The notes under the pieces: generated by a model
What the model saw: only the letters and a program-made list of their open reading frames with translations
Told to the model about the DNA's origin: nothing
Database searches by the model: none
Program-made: the position numbers and the translations under genes
NCBI RefSeq assembly: GCF_023101085.1
Contig: NZ_CP064703.1
Coordinates: 2,852,001-2,916,000 of the forward strand
DNA: 64,000 bases
Reading direction: 5' to 3'
DNA from: Bradyrhizobium sp. 170
GTDB taxonomy: Bacteria; Pseudomonadota; Alphaproteobacteria; Rhizobiales; Xanthobacteraceae
In this document: positions 9,286-19,062 of the stretch, piece by piece
How positions within the stretch are numbered: position 1 is the stretch's first letter
Layout: every line of letters begins with the position of its first letter

Positions 9286-9304
9286 AGGGTTATTGCTCAT
9301 TCTC

Positions 9305-9318
9305 TGAGTATATGCTCT
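9305..9318 (+). promoter_or_regulatory. Putative SorC-family operator upstream of HAD/regulator genes
   Basis: TGAGTATATGCTCT is a near-palindrome that matches 12 of 14 bases of the perfect palindrome TGAGCATATGCTCA at 11109-11122. It lies 22 bases before the HAD gene start. The pairing of two copies in front of the two divergent functions of one locus suggests binding by the SorC/DeoR-type regulator encoded at 10006-10959 (autoregulation). Confidence 0.6.
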
Positions 9319-9340
9319 GATTGGGTTGGGAAAACTAGCG

Positions 9341-10006
9341 ATGATCCGGCCTGATCTCATCATTTTCGACTGCGACGGCGTGTTGGTCGATAGCGAGGTG
9401 CTGAGCTGTCGCTGTCTCTCCGACACGTTGGCCAGATACGGCATCAGCCTTGACGTCGATCAGGCGCTGGATCTGTTCCTTGGACGGAGCGTGACGGCGG
9501 TCTTCCAACATTACGAAGTGTTGGGACGATCGATCCCCGAGCAATTTGCGGCCGAGCTGAGGGCAGGGGTTCGAGCAGCGTTTCTCTCGTCGCTTTGCCC
9601 GATCGAAGGGGTGGACTCGGTATTGCAAGGCTTGCAAATCCCGCATTGCGTCGCCTCGTCCAGTGATATCGATCGGGTGTCCTTCTCGCTCTCTTTGACT
9701 GGCCTCGCGCCGCATTTCGACGCGCGTCTCTATACCTCGCAAATGGTGGAACGCGGCAAGCCGGCACCCGACCTCTTTCTGTACACAGCCCAAAGGATGC
9801 AGGTGGATCCAGGCCGCACCCTCGTGATTGAGGACAGCGTTAGCGGCGTCAAGGCCGGCAAGGCGGCCGGCATGACCGTTTGGGGATTTGTCGGAGGCAG
9901 CCACTATCAATCGCGTGACGGCAAGGCCATTCTGCGCGAAGCGGGCGCCGATCGCGTGTTCGGACGAATGGCGGATTTCTGGCGGACGGATCGGCAAGGA
10001 GACTGA
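9341..10006 (+). CDS. HAD-superfamily hydrolase (subfamily IA sugar phosphatase-like)
   Basis: A 221-residue soluble phosphatase. Motif I is FDCDGVLVDSE (nucleophile and acid/base Asp), motif II is a Ser/Thr near VASSSD, the Lys is in RGKPAPD, and motif IV is VIEDSVSGVKAG. This is the phosphoglycolate phosphatase/beta-phosphoglucomutase group. ATG at 9341 is preferred over a TTG at 9326. Its stop overlaps the start of the regulator gene by one base (TGATG), so the two are co-transcribed and coupled. In polyol operons such HADs probably dephosphorylate a sugar or polyol phosphate intermediate; the exact substrate is unknown. Confidence 0.85.
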   Translation: MIRPDLIIFDCDGVLVDSEVLSCRCLSDTLARYGISLDVDQALDLFLGRSVTAVFQHYEVLGRSIPEQFAAELRAGVRAAFLSSLCPIEGVDSVLQGLQIPHCVASSSDIDRVSFSLSLTGLAPHFDARLYTSQMVERGKPAPDLFLYTAQRMQVDPGRTLVIEDSVSGVKAGKAAGMTVWGFVGGSHYQSRDGKAILREAGADRVFGRMADFWRTDRQGD

Positions 10007-10959
10007 TGGCAGCATCCGATAACGAGAAGTCGCGTCTGGACGAAGCCGCGCGGGCCGGCTGGCTCTATTTCATTGCCGGTCACACCCAGGATGAAATTGC
10101 CAGAATGCTGCAGGTTTCGCGCGCCTCGGCGCAGCGCCTGGTTTCACTGTGCCTTGCCGAGCGCTTGATCACCTTTCGCCTCGAGCATCCGATCGCGGCA
10201 TGCATGGAATTGGCGGCACGCCTGAAAGACTCGTTTCACCTGGCCTATTGCGAGGTCGTGCCGACCGATCCCGCCAAGCCGCTGTCGGCCGCTGGAATTG
10301 CCGAGCGCGCCGCCAACATCCTTGAATCGACGTTGCGGTCCGACAAGCCGACGATCGTGGCGCTTGGCACCGGCAGAGCCGTGCGGGCTGCCGTCGAGCG
10401 CGTGTCTCCGATCGACTGTCCGAACCACCAGATCGTGTCGCTGGTCGGAAACATTTCGGCCGACGGCTCGGCCAGCTTCTTCGACACCGTTGGTCGTCTC
10501 GCCGACCGGACCAAGGCGCGCCACTATCCGATGCCGCTGCCGTTTCTGATGTCGTCCGAGCGCGAGCGCGACCAGATGCTCAAGATAGATCCGATCGCCA
10601 AGGTAAGGGCGGTCGCTGCCAAGGCCGACCTGCGGCTCGTCGGGGTCGGGCAGATGGATCGGCAGGCACAAGTCCACGTTGACGGTTTTGTCTCGCGCGA
10701 AGAGCTGCTTGAGATGATGCGGCTGGGCGCCGTTGGCGAACTGATCGGCTGGGCCTTCGACGAGGAGGGGCACCTCATCAAGGGCGGGACAAACCTTCGC
10801 CTCACCAGCATTCCACCGCAGGTGCCTGCCGAGGCCCTCACCATCGGAGCGGCGGTCGGGCGTGCCAAGGTTGCGGCCATCAGGGCGGCGCTCAAGGGGC
10901 GGCTGCTGAACGGGCTGATCACCGATGAGGCGACCGCGGGCGCCATCCTCAAGCAGTAG
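10006..10959 (+). CDS. SorC/DeoR-family sugar-binding transcriptional regulator
   Basis: The protein has 317 residues, with an N-terminal helix-turn-helix at about residues 20-45 (TQDEIARMLQVSRASAQRLV). The C-terminal SorC sugar-binding domain includes GTGRAVRAAVE, SLVGNIS and VGVGQMD-type loops that bind sugar phosphate effectors. Ribosome site AAGGAG precedes the ATG. It sits between the HAD gene and the polyol transporter and is the natural regulator of both. Palindromes at 9305 and 11109 are its likely operators. A phosphorylated sugar from the pathway is the likely inducer (inference from the family). Confidence 0.9.
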   Translation: MAASDNEKSRLDEAARAGWLYFIAGHTQDEIARMLQVSRASAQRLVSLCLAERLITFRLEHPIAACMELAARLKDSFHLAYCEVVPTDPAKPLSAAGIAERAANILESTLRSDKPTIVALGTGRAVRAAVERVSPIDCPNHQIVSLVGNISADGSASFFDTVGRLADRTKARHYPMPLPFLMSSERERDQMLKIDPIAKVRAVAAKADLRLVGVGQMDRQAQVHVDGFVSREELLEMMRLGAVGELIGWAFDEEGHLIKGGTNLRLTSIPPQVPAEALTIGAAVGRAKVAAIRAALKGRLLNGLITDEATAGAILKQ

Positions 10960-11067
10960 CCACCGACTGACCTTTCGGCCTCGGCGCGCGGGTTTCCCCC
11001 GGCTATGCGACCCCGGCGAACTATGTTCCTCCGCCTGCAAGTCCGGTGCAGAAGCGCTATCCGATCC

Positions 11068-11100
11068 TTGACAACGCTGGGACTCGGTGTGAACATAAAT
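11068..11100 (+). promoter_or_regulatory. Putative sigma-70-type promoter of the polyol transport operon
   Basis: A perfect -35 hexamer TTGACA (11068-11073) is followed 17-18 bases later by an AT-rich -10 region (GAACATAAAT, 11091-11100). The expected start of transcription at about 11105 falls just before the palindrome at 11109. Confidence 0.5.
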
Positions 11101-11108
11101 GCAAGGCG

Positions 11109-11122
11109 TGAGCATATGCTCA
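11109..11122 (+). promoter_or_regulatory. Perfect 14-bp palindrome TGAGCATATGCTCA, putative SorC operator
   Basis: This 14-base perfect inverted repeat lies just downstream of the proposed promoter and 20 bases before the GTG start of the binding-protein gene, where a bound repressor would block initiation or elongation. A near-copy lies at 9305-9318 before the regulator's own transcription unit. Confidence 0.7.
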
Positions 11123-11142
11123 ATGCCATAAGGGAGGTTACC

Positions 11143-12456
11143 GTGAAACACGTCCTCAGCGCCCTCCTGGGCGCGGCTACCTTGCTGGGCGCAGCCCCTT
11201 CCGTCGCACAGACAACCCTGACCATAGCCACGGTGAACAATGGCGACATGATCCGGATGCAGTCGTTGACCAGCGAGTTCACCGCCAAGAACCCTGACAT
11301 ATCAGTGAAATGGGTGACGCTCGAAGAGAACGTCCTGCGCCAGCGCGTCACCACCGACATCGCGACCAAGGGGGGGCAGTTCGATGTGCTGACCATCGGC
11401 ACCTATGAGGTTCCGATCTGGGCAAAGAAGAACTGGCTCATTCCGCTCGACAATCTGGGACCCGACTACGACGCCGCGGATCTGCTTCCCAAGATTCGTG
11501 ATGCCGCCTCGGTATCGGGCAAGCTCTACGCTGCGCCCTTCTACGGCGAGAGTTCGATGGTCATGTATCGAACCGACCTGTTCCAGAAGGCCGGCCTGAC
11601 CATGCCGGAAAAACCGACCTGGGATTTCGTGATCGATGCGGCGAACAAGCTCACCGACAAGTCCGGCGGCGTCTACGGCATCTGCCTGAGAGGCAAGGCG
11701 GGCTGGGGCGAGAACATGGCGTTCCTGACCGCGATGTCGAACTCGTTCGGCGCGCGCTGGTTCGACGAGAAGTGGCAGCCACAATTCGACAAGCCAGAGT
11801 GGAAGAAGACGCTCTCGACCTATGTCGATTTGATGAAGGTCGCGGGTCCTCCCGGTGCAAGTTCGAACGGCTTCAATGAAAACCTGGCGCTGTTCAATTC
11901 CGGCAAATGCGCGATGTGGATCGACGCCACGGTGGCGGCGTCCTTTGTCACCAATCCGAAGGACTCTACGGTGGCCGACAAGGTCGGCTTCGCGCTCGCA
12001 CCGAATGCGGGGCTCGGCAAGAACGCCAACTGGCTGTGGGCATGGAATCTCGCCATCCCGGCGGGTTCGAAGAAGACCGCCGCGGCGGAAAAATTCATCG
12101 CCTGGGCGACCAGCAAGGAATACAGCAAGCTCGTCGCCTCGAAGGAGGGGTGGGCCAACGTCCCGCCCGGAACGCGAACCTCGCTCTACCAGAATCCGGA
12201 ATATCTGAAGGTCGCGCCGTTCGCCAAGCTGACGCTGGCGTCGATCGACTCGGCGGATCCGAACAAGCCGACGGTGCAGCCGGTGCCTTACGTTGGGGTG
12301 CAATATGCGGCGATCCCGGAATTCCAGGGTATCGGGACCTCCGTCGGCCAGCAATTCTCGGCCGCCCTGGCCGGCTCATCGACGGTCGAAGCGGCGCTCG
12401 CAGCGGCGCAATCGGCCACCGAGCGTGAAATGAAGCGCGCCGGCTACATCAAATAG
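11143..12456 (+). CDS. Sugar/polyol ABC transporter substrate-binding protein
   Basis: From the GTG at 11143 (AGGGAGG 5-6 bases upstream) the protein has 437 residues. An upstream ATG at 11116 lies too close to the operator and lacks a site. An N-terminal Sec signal (KHVLSALLGAATLLGAAPSVAQ) is followed by a mature cluster B (family 1) binding protein, as in the SmoE/MtlE group for sorbitol and mannitol. Motifs include DVLTIGTYEVPIWAKKNW and the ligand-loop WAWNLAIP. It delivers a polyol in the periplasm to the permeases encoded at 12580-14285. The hairpin after it could raise its mRNA level relative to the permeases. Confidence 0.9.
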   Translation: MKHVLSALLGAATLLGAAPSVAQTTLTIATVNNGDMIRMQSLTSEFTAKNPDISVKWVTLEENVLRQRVTTDIATKGGQFDVLTIGTYEVPIWAKKNWLIPLDNLGPDYDAADLLPKIRDAASVSGKLYAAPFYGESSMVMYRTDLFQKAGLTMPEKPTWDFVIDAANKLTDKSGGVYGICLRGKAGWGENMAFLTAMSNSFGARWFDEKWQPQFDKPEWKKTLSTYVDLMKVAGPPGASSNGFNENLALFNSGKCAMWIDATVAASFVTNPKDSTVADKVGFALAPNAGLGKNANWLWAWNLAIPAGSKKTAAAEKFIAWATSKEYSKLVASKEGWANVPPGTRTSLYQNPEYLKVAPFAKLTLASIDSADPNKPTVQPVPYVGVQYAAIPEFQGIGTSVGQQFSAALAGSSTVEAALAAAQSATEREMKRAGYIK

Positions 12457-12506
12457 CGCGACCGCGCCGACCTCTGCGGCGATCTCCTCCCGGCGAGCCG
12501 CAAACT

Positions 12507-12544
12507 GACTGCCGTCCGGTCCGATGAATGACCGGACGGCAGTC
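12507..12544 (+). terminator. Intercistronic hairpin (15-bp perfect stem, 8-nt loop)
   Basis: GACTGCCGTCCGGTC (12507-12521) pairs perfectly with GACCGGACGGCAGTC (12530-12544). There is no run of T after it. The position between binding-protein and permease genes is the usual place for a stem-loop that stabilises upstream mRNA or partially terminates, giving excess binding protein. Confidence 0.75.
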
Positions 12545-12579
12545 TCATCGAGTTTCCCTAAGGTTACCCGGAGGCGGCG

Positions 12580-13452
12580 ATGGCAACCCAGCAGACACAG
12601 GTTCTCGGTAGGGCTCTGCTGATGCCGGCCGTCGCGTTGCTGTTCATCTGGATGATTGTCCCGCTGGCGATGACGATCTATTTTTCGACGCTGCACTACA
12701 GCCTGCTCGACTCCGAAAACTGGAGCTTCGTCGGGCTGGAGAATTTTCGATACTTTCTCACCGATCCCGCCTTCCTGACCTCCCTGCGGAACACCCTGGT
12801 GCTGGTCGGCTCGATCCTGGCCATTACGATCCTGCTCGGCACACCGCTCGCGCTGTTGCTTGACCAGCCGGTGCTCGGGCGCAGTGTCGTTCGGCTGATG
12901 GTGATCGCGCCGTTTTTCGTGATGCCGACCGTCAGCGCACTGGTCTGGAAAAACCTGCTCATGCACCCGGTCTCAGGACTGTTCGCCTGGATCGCGACAT
13001 CATTGGGACTGACACCGATCGATTGGTTCACCGATGTGCCCTTGTTCGCGGTGATCCTGATCGTCGCCTGGCAATGGCTGCCCTTTGCGACCCTCATCCT
13101 GCTGACGGCGCTGCAGTCGCAAGACGAGGAACAGAAGGAAGCGGCCGAGATGGACGGCGCGAGCGCGCTTTCGAAGTTTATCTATCTCACATTGCCGCAC
13201 CTTGCGCGGCCGATCACCGTTGTCATCCTGATCGAAACGATATTCCTGCTGACGGTGTTTGCCGAGATCTTCGTTACGACCGGCGGCGGTCCCGGCCTGC
13301 AAACGACCAACATCGCATTCCTGATCTACGCTCAGGCGCTTATCCAGTTTGACGTCGGGAACGCTTCCGCCGGCGGACTGGTCGCGGTCGTGATCGCCAA
13401 TATCGTGGCCTTCTTCCTGGTGCGGATCGTCGGACGGAATCTGGAGGCATAG
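12580..13452 (+). CDS. Polyol ABC transporter permease 1 (MalF/SmoF type)
   Basis: A 290-residue inner-membrane protein with six predicted helices (first about residues 12-35). The EAA loop near residue 190 reads EAAEMDGASALSKFIYLTLP and is the contact site for the ATPase. Good spacing from GGAGG upstream. It forms a heterodimeric channel with the permease encoded 3 bases downstream. Substrate class is inferred from the operon, which has a polyol dehydrogenase and sugar kinases. Confidence 0.9.
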   Translation: MATQQTQVLGRALLMPAVALLFIWMIVPLAMTIYFSTLHYSLLDSENWSFVGLENFRYFLTDPAFLTSLRNTLVLVGSILAITILLGTPLALLLDQPVLGRSVVRLMVIAPFFVMPTVSALVWKNLLMHPVSGLFAWIATSLGLTPIDWFTDVPLFAVILIVAWQWLPFATLILLTALQSQDEEQKEAAEMDGASALSKFIYLTLPHLARPITVVILIETIFLLTVFAEIFVTTGGGPGLQTTNIAFLIYAQALIQFDVGNASAGGLVAVVIANIVAFFLVRIVGRNLEA

Positions 13453-13454
13453 CG

Positions 13455-14285
13455 ATGGCACGAAAGGTGACGACAAGGCGCGTATGGGTGTCGACGGTTG
13501 CCGCGTGGTTGTTCGGATTTCTGATTTTCCTGCCGATCCTCTGGATGGTCCTGACCAGCTTCAAGAGCGAGCTCGATGCGTTCGCCATGCCGCCAAAATT
13601 CCTGTTGTTTCACTGGACCACGGAGAACTATGCGACAGTACAGGAGCGCAGCGACTATTTTCATCATGCGCTCAACTCGATCATCATTGCCGGCGGATCG
13701 ACGCTGATCGCGATGATCATCGCGATACCGGCGGCGTGGTCGATGGCGTTTTCGCCGACAAAACGCACCAAGGACGTTCTGCTCTGGATGCTCTCGACCA
13801 AGATGATGCCGTCGGTCGGCGTGCTGGTTCCGATCTATTTGATCGTCCGGGATCTGGGCATGCTCGATACCCGCACCAGTCTCGTCATCATCCTTTGTTT
13901 CGGCAACCTGCCGATCGTCATCTGGATGCTGTTTACTTATTTCAAGGAGATCCCGAAGGACATCCTAGAGGCGGCGCGGATGGATGGCGCCACCATCGGG
14001 CGCGAACTCGTCTATGTGCTGACGCCGATGGCGGTCCCGGGCCTCGCCTCGACGCTGCTGCTCAATTTCATTCTGGCGTGGAACGAGGCGTTCTGGACGC
14101 TGAACCTTTCGACGCTGGAAGCAGCACCGCTCACTACGTTCATCGCATCCTATTCGAGCCCCGAGGGCCTGTTCTGGGCAAAGCTGTCGGCCGCCTCGAC
14201 GCTCGCCATTGCTCCGATCATCATTCTCGGATGGTTCACGCAGCGGCAGCTTGTGCGCGGACTGACCTTCGGCGCCGTCAAATAG
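13455..14285 (+). CDS. Polyol ABC transporter permease 2 (MalG/SmoG type)
   Basis: A 276-residue inner-membrane protein with about six helices. The N terminus is short and basic ([10 protein letters not shown]) before the first helix. The EAA loop is [20 protein letters not shown]. It begins 2 bases after the stop of the first permease, so the genes are translationally linked. It is the partner of the 12580-13452 product. Confidence 0.9.
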   Translation: MARKVTTRRVWVSTVAAWLFGFLIFLPILWMVLTSFKSELDAFAMPPKFLLFHWTTENYATVQERSDYFHHALNSIIIAGGSTLIAMIIAIPAAWSMAFSPTKRTKDVLLWMLSTKMMPSVGVLVPIYLIVRDLGMLDTRTSLVIILCFGNLPIVIWMLFTYFKEIPKDILEAARMDGATIGRELVYVLTPMAVPGLASTLLLNFILAWNEAFWTLNLSTLEAAPLTTFIASYSSPEGLFWAKLSAASTLAIAPIIILGWFTQRQLVRGLTFGAVK

Positions 14286-14301
14286 CAGGGGAACAAAGAT
14301 C

Positions 14302-15306
<1,005 letters not shown>

Positions 15307-15353
15307 GCGGATAGCGCGCCGTGCCGCGATGAGCAAACAGGAAGAACAAGAAT

Positions 15354-16127
15354 ATGTATCTGGAAAAATTCAAGCTTGATAGAAAAACGGCCCTGGTGAC
15401 CGGCGCCGGCCAGGGAATCGGCCTCGCCTGTGCCGAGGCACTGGCGGAGGCCGGAGCGAAAGTCGTGATCGCCGATCGCGACCCCCAGCTTGCCGATACC
15501 GGGTGCGCCAGCCTGACGGCGAAAGGCCTGGATGCCGAGTCCGTTATCATGGACGTGACGGACTCGAAGCGTGTTACCGAGGTCGCCGATCAACTGGCAT
15601 CCCGCTACGGCGGCATCGATATCCTCGTCAACAATGCCGGCATCGCGCGAAGCGAGACGCCGGCCGAAGAGGTTGCCGACGAACACTGGAACAACGTCAT
15701 TGACGTCAATCTGAACGGCACGTTCTGGTGCTGTCGCGCCTTCGGCAAGCACATGCTGGAGGCAAAGGCTGGATCCATTGTGAACATCGGCTCGATGTCC
15801 GGCTTCATCGTCAACAAACCGCAGGGGCAATGCTACTACAACGCCTCCAAGGCCGCAGTGCACCATCTCACCAAGTCGCTCGCTGCCGAGTGGGGCGCGC
15901 GCGGCGTACGGGTCAACGCCGTGGCGCCGACCTATGTTGCCACCCCGCTCAACGCCTTCGTCAAGAACAGCCCGCAGATGTACGATGCCTGGATCGGCGG
16001 CACGCCAATGGCGCGAATGGGGGAGGTCGATGAAATTGCCTCCGTCGTCCTGTTCCTGGCGTCCGACGCCGCAAGCCTGATGACCGGCAGCGTTGTCATC
16101 GTTGACGGAGGCTATACGTGCTGGTGA
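15354..16127 (+). CDS. SDR-family polyol dehydrogenase (arabinitol/galactitol/sorbitol type)
   Basis: A 257-residue classical short-chain dehydrogenase. The NAD site is TGAGQGIG (about 18-25), followed by NNAGIA. The catalytic tetrad is complete with Ser in GSMSGF and YxxxK in YYNASK. Acidic DRD after beta-2 favours NAD over NADP. In this operon it should oxidise the imported polyol to a ketose, which the two kinases then phosphorylate. The exact polyol is not decided by sequence; ribitol or D-arabinitol are attractive because of the ribulokinase-like neighbour. Confidence 0.85.
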   Translation: MYLEKFKLDRKTALVTGAGQGIGLACAEALAEAGAKVVIADRDPQLADTGCASLTAKGLDAESVIMDVTDSKRVTEVADQLASRYGGIDILVNNAGIARSETPAEEVADEHWNNVIDVNLNGTFWCCRAFGKHMLEAKAGSIVNIGSMSGFIVNKPQGQCYYNASKAAVHHLTKSLAAEWGARGVRVNAVAPTYVATPLNAFVKNSPQMYDAWIGGTPMARMGEVDEIASVVLFLASDAASLMTGSVVIVDGGYTCW

Positions 16128-16154
16128 ACTGGCGCTGATCTGAAGAGGATTGCC

Positions 16155-17819
16155 ATGCAGCAAGCCTTCGTCGGCATCGATGTCGGAACATCGAGCGCAC
16201 GCGCCGGGATATTTGACGAGAACGGCAGTCTGCTGGCCACCGCCCGGCATCCGATCACGGTGTGGCACGAAGCGGGGAGCGTCGTCGAGCAGTCGTCGTC
16301 CGAGATCTGGGCAGCCTGCGCAGCCTCGGTCCGCGCAGCCATGGCAGAAGCTGCGCTTCCCGCTTCCGCTATCACTGGTATTGGCTTCGACGCGACCTGT
16401 TCGCTCGTGGTCGTGGACGATGCCGGTAACCCACTGACGGTCAGCGTGTCCGGCGACATCAGGCGAAATGTCATCGTTTGGATGGACCATCGCGCGATTG
16501 CCGAAGCCCGCCGGGTCAACGAGACGCGGAACGACGTGCTGCGCTATGTCGGCGGTTCGGTGTCGCCCGAAATGGAAATTCCAAAACTGCTTTGGCTGAA
16601 GCGGCACCTGCCGTCGACCTATCACTCGGCCGGTCATTTCTTCGACCTCGCCGACTATCTGTCGTTTCGCGCCACCGGATCGACGACGCGTTCGATGTGT
16701 ACGCTGGCGTGCAAATGGAATTATCTCGCTCACGAACAGCGCTGGAGTGGCAGTTATTTGGAGCGCATCGGTCTTGGCGATCTTGCCTCGGACGAATATG
16801 CGCGAATCGGAACTGAGATCGTCGCGCCTGGCGTGCCGCTGGGTGCCGGCCTGACGAAGTCCGCGGCACACGATCTCGGCCTGCTCGAGGGAACGCCGGT
16901 CGGCGCTTCGCTGATCGACGCGCACGCCGGGGGCGTGGGCACGATCGGTGGGCGCGGGGAGTCGGGTGAGCCGGTCGATGTGCGTCGTCGTCTTGCTTAC
17001 ATCATGGGGACCTCGGCCTGCATCATGGCGACGACGGGTGAGCCGTGCTTTGTCCCCGGCGTCTGGGGTCCCTATTATTCAGGCATGGTTCCGGGGTTCT
17101 GGCTCAACGAAGGCGGTCAGTCCGCCGCCGGTGCGGCCATCGACCATCTCGTCAGATCCCATCCAGCGTATGACGAGACCGTTGCAGCGGCACGTGCCGC
17201 CGGCATGGAAATTCTGGAATTTCTCGAGCGGCGTATCGTCTCGCGCGCGGCAAGCCTGGGTGAAGCAGCATTGCTTGCGCGTGACATCCATGTCCTGCCC
17301 GAGTTTCTCGGCAGCCGGTCGCCATTTGCCGATCCGGACGCGCGTGCGGTGGTCGCGGGAATGGACCTCGACGTCGACATCGGTTCGATGGAGCGGCTGT
17401 TCGTGGCCGGGCTCTGCGGGCTTGCGTACGGCCTTGCCGATGTCGTGGAATCCCTTCGATCGCACGGCGTCGAAAGCGATATGATGGTGATCAGCGGCGG
17501 CGCCGGACGAAGTCCGCTCGTTCGCCAGATCATGGCAGATACGACCCGCCTGAACATTGCCGTCCCCAAGACACAGGAGCCTGTCCTGCTCGGCGCTGCC
17601 ATGCTGGGCGCCGTGGCGGCGAAGTCCCGCGGATCGATCGGTGAGGCGATGGCCTCGATGTCCGCGATCGGTCGGCTGAGCGAACCGGCGGCAACCGGAA
17701 TGGCGGACTTCCACCGGATCAAACGAAAGGTTCACGGGTTGATGCGGAAACTCGATTCTGACAGCCGCGATGCCATGCGGGAGATCGCATCGATCGCTGA
17801 ACTTGCCGCGAAGAACTAG
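16155..17819 (+). CDS. FGGY-family carbohydrate kinase, D-ribulokinase-like
   Basis: A 554-residue kinase. The N-terminal phosphate loop is GIDVGTSSARAG. It has the D-ribulokinase subgroup marks GFDATCSLVV, NVIVWMDHRA and YVGGSVSPEMEIPKLLWLK. The catalytic Asp lies in LIDAHAGGVG, and the C-terminal ATP loop is ISGGAGRSPL. This subgroup phosphorylates D-ribulose to D-ribulose 5-phosphate, feeding the pentose phosphate pathway. The gene is 27 bases after the dehydrogenase gene with GAGG upstream and almost touches the PfkB kinase gene. A substrate such as ribitol is inferred. Confidence 0.87.
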   Translation: MQQAFVGIDVGTSSARAGIFDENGSLLATARHPITVWHEAGSVVEQSSSEIWAACAASVRAAMAEAALPASAITGIGFDATCSLVVVDDAGNPLTVSVSGDIRRNVIVWMDHRAIAEARRVNETRNDVLRYVGGSVSPEMEIPKLLWLKRHLPSTYHSAGHFFDLADYLSFRATGSTTRSMCTLACKWNYLAHEQRWSGSYLERIGLGDLASDEYARIGTEIVAPGVPLGAGLTKSAAHDLGLLEGTPVGASLIDAHAGGVGTIGGRGESGEPVDVRRRLAYIMGTSACIMATTGEPCFVPGVWGPYYSGMVPGFWLNEGGQSAAGAAIDHLVRSHPAYDETVAAARAAGMEILEFLERRIVSRAASLGEAALLARDIHVLPEFLGSRSPFADPDARAVVAGMDLDVDIGSMERLFVAGLCGLAYGLADVVESLRSHGVESDMMVISGGAGRSPLVRQIMADTTRLNIAVPKTQEPVLLGAAMLGAVAAKSRGSIGEAMASMSAIGRLSEPAATGMADFHRIKRKVHGLMRKLDSDSRDAMREIASIAELAAKN

Positions 17820-17823
17820 AGCC

Positions 17824-18786
17824 ATGCTGCTGAGCTGCGGAGACGCTCTGGTCGATTTCCTGCCCGTCACGTCCATTGACGGGCGCGACGCGGCCGTACC
17901 CGTTGCCGGGGGCTCCTGTCTCAATATCGCCGTCGGCATGGCGCGCCTCGGGGCGCCGGCGGGGTTTGTGGGCGGCATTTCGACCGATCTTTTCGGACGC
18001 ATCATCGCCGACCACGCGCTTGGTTCCGGGGTCGACCTTCGCTATGCGACGCGTAGCGGGCATCAGACGACGCTTGCGTTCGTCCGTCACGTGGGGGGCG
18101 AGCCGCAATACGCGTTCTACGACGAGGCGACGGCGTCCCGAAACTGGAGCTACCGGCAGGGCTCCATCCCCTTCGACGTGATCGAAGCGATTCATGTCGG
18201 ATCGACCACCCTTGCCAACGACAAAGGGGCAGCCCAGGCGCTGGCGATGATCGAAGACGCGGGCGGCTCGACCACGATCTCCTTCGATCCGAATTGCCGT
18301 CCCAAGTTGGTCAGCGACAAGCCGCGCTACATCGATCGGATGAATGCGTTTGCCGCTGCCGCCGACATCGTGCGGATGTCGGATGTCGATTTTGAATTTC
18401 TCTATGGCGGGGGCGACTACGCTGAAAGGGCGAGTTCGCTTATCGCGACTGGTACAAGTCTGGTCGTCGTTACGCGTGGGATCAAAGGAGCTCAGGCCTG
18501 GCACAGCGGAGCGGGTCTGGTGACGGTCGAGGCGCCCGCAATAGCTGTGATGGATACCGTCGGGGCAGGCGACAGCTTTCAAGCTGCGCTGTTGTTCGCT
18601 CTGCGCGCGATCGGACGGATCGACAGCGGAGCGCTGGCGCAATTGAATTCCGACGAGCTGGGTCGTGCGTTGTCGTTTGCGTCGACTTGCGCGGCCTTCA
18701 CATGCGGGCGCGCTGGAGCCGATCCACCGCGCCAATCTGATGTCCCCCCAGCATTGCCTTCTCTTTTTGCCGGACATGTCGGATGA
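17824..18786 (+). CDS. PfkB-family carbohydrate kinase (fructokinase-like)
   Basis: A 320-residue ribokinase-fold kinase. The N terminus has CGDALVDFLP and GGSCLNIAVGMARLG, the sugar-binding di-glycine region. The C-terminal signature DTVGAGDSFQAALL contains the catalytic Asp and anion hole. ATG at 17824 is 4 bases after the ribulokinase-like stop. Fructokinases of this type phosphorylate fructose from sorbitol or mannitol oxidation. Two kinases in one operon suggest that the locus handles both hexitols and pentitols, or that this kinase acts on another ketose. Confidence 0.87.
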   Translation: MLLSCGDALVDFLPVTSIDGRDAAVPVAGGSCLNIAVGMARLGAPAGFVGGISTDLFGRIIADHALGSGVDLRYATRSGHQTTLAFVRHVGGEPQYAFYDEATASRNWSYRQGSIPFDVIEAIHVGSTTLANDKGAAQALAMIEDAGGSTTISFDPNCRPKLVSDKPRYIDRMNAFAAAADIVRMSDVDFEFLYGGGDYAERASSLIATGTSLVVVTRGIKGAQAWHSGAGLVTVEAPAIAVMDTVGAGDSFQAALLFALRAIGRIDSGALAQLNSDELGRALSFASTCAAFTCGRAGADPPRQSDVPPALPSLFAGHVG

Positions 18787-19002
18787 ACCGCGAAATATCG
18801 CCAGAGGGACCTGTGACCGTCATACTGTGCAACCAAGATACATGCTTCCCCTCCACACCGAAGCTCTTGAGCGTGTGGGCGCAGCCCACCGCGCGCTCCG
18901 CAAAGACTGCGTCCTTATTTGGAAATGGCTGCCAAGCTATTGGAATTGCTAGGGAGCGTTTTGGCTGTTTTTTCCAAATGCGACTTGAAATCGTTAAATA
19001 AT

Positions 19003-19055
19003 CAATCGGATTTTGATTCCGCCATTCGGAGGTTCGATCCCTCCCGCCCCAGCCA
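19003..19055 (+). other. tRNA-Gln(UUG) 3'-half fragment: attachment-site core
   Basis: The bases run from the anticodon arm (CGGATTTTGATTCCG, loop TTTTGAT with anticodon TTG) through a T-arm (GGAGGTTCGATCCCTCC) to the acceptor strand CGCCCCA-GCCA. The discriminator G and CCCCAGCCA end are typical of tRNA-Gln. No 5' half (TGGGGCG and D-arm) lies upstream. So this is not a working tRNA gene but the duplicated target core left by integration into a tRNA-Gln gene. The integrase gene starts 8 bases to the right. Confidence 0.75.
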
Positions 19056-19062
19056 GTTGAAA

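Noticed and set aside
19007..19055. Intact tRNA-Gln gene
   Set aside because: The D-arm, 5' acceptor strand and 5' half are absent upstream, so only the 3' half is present.
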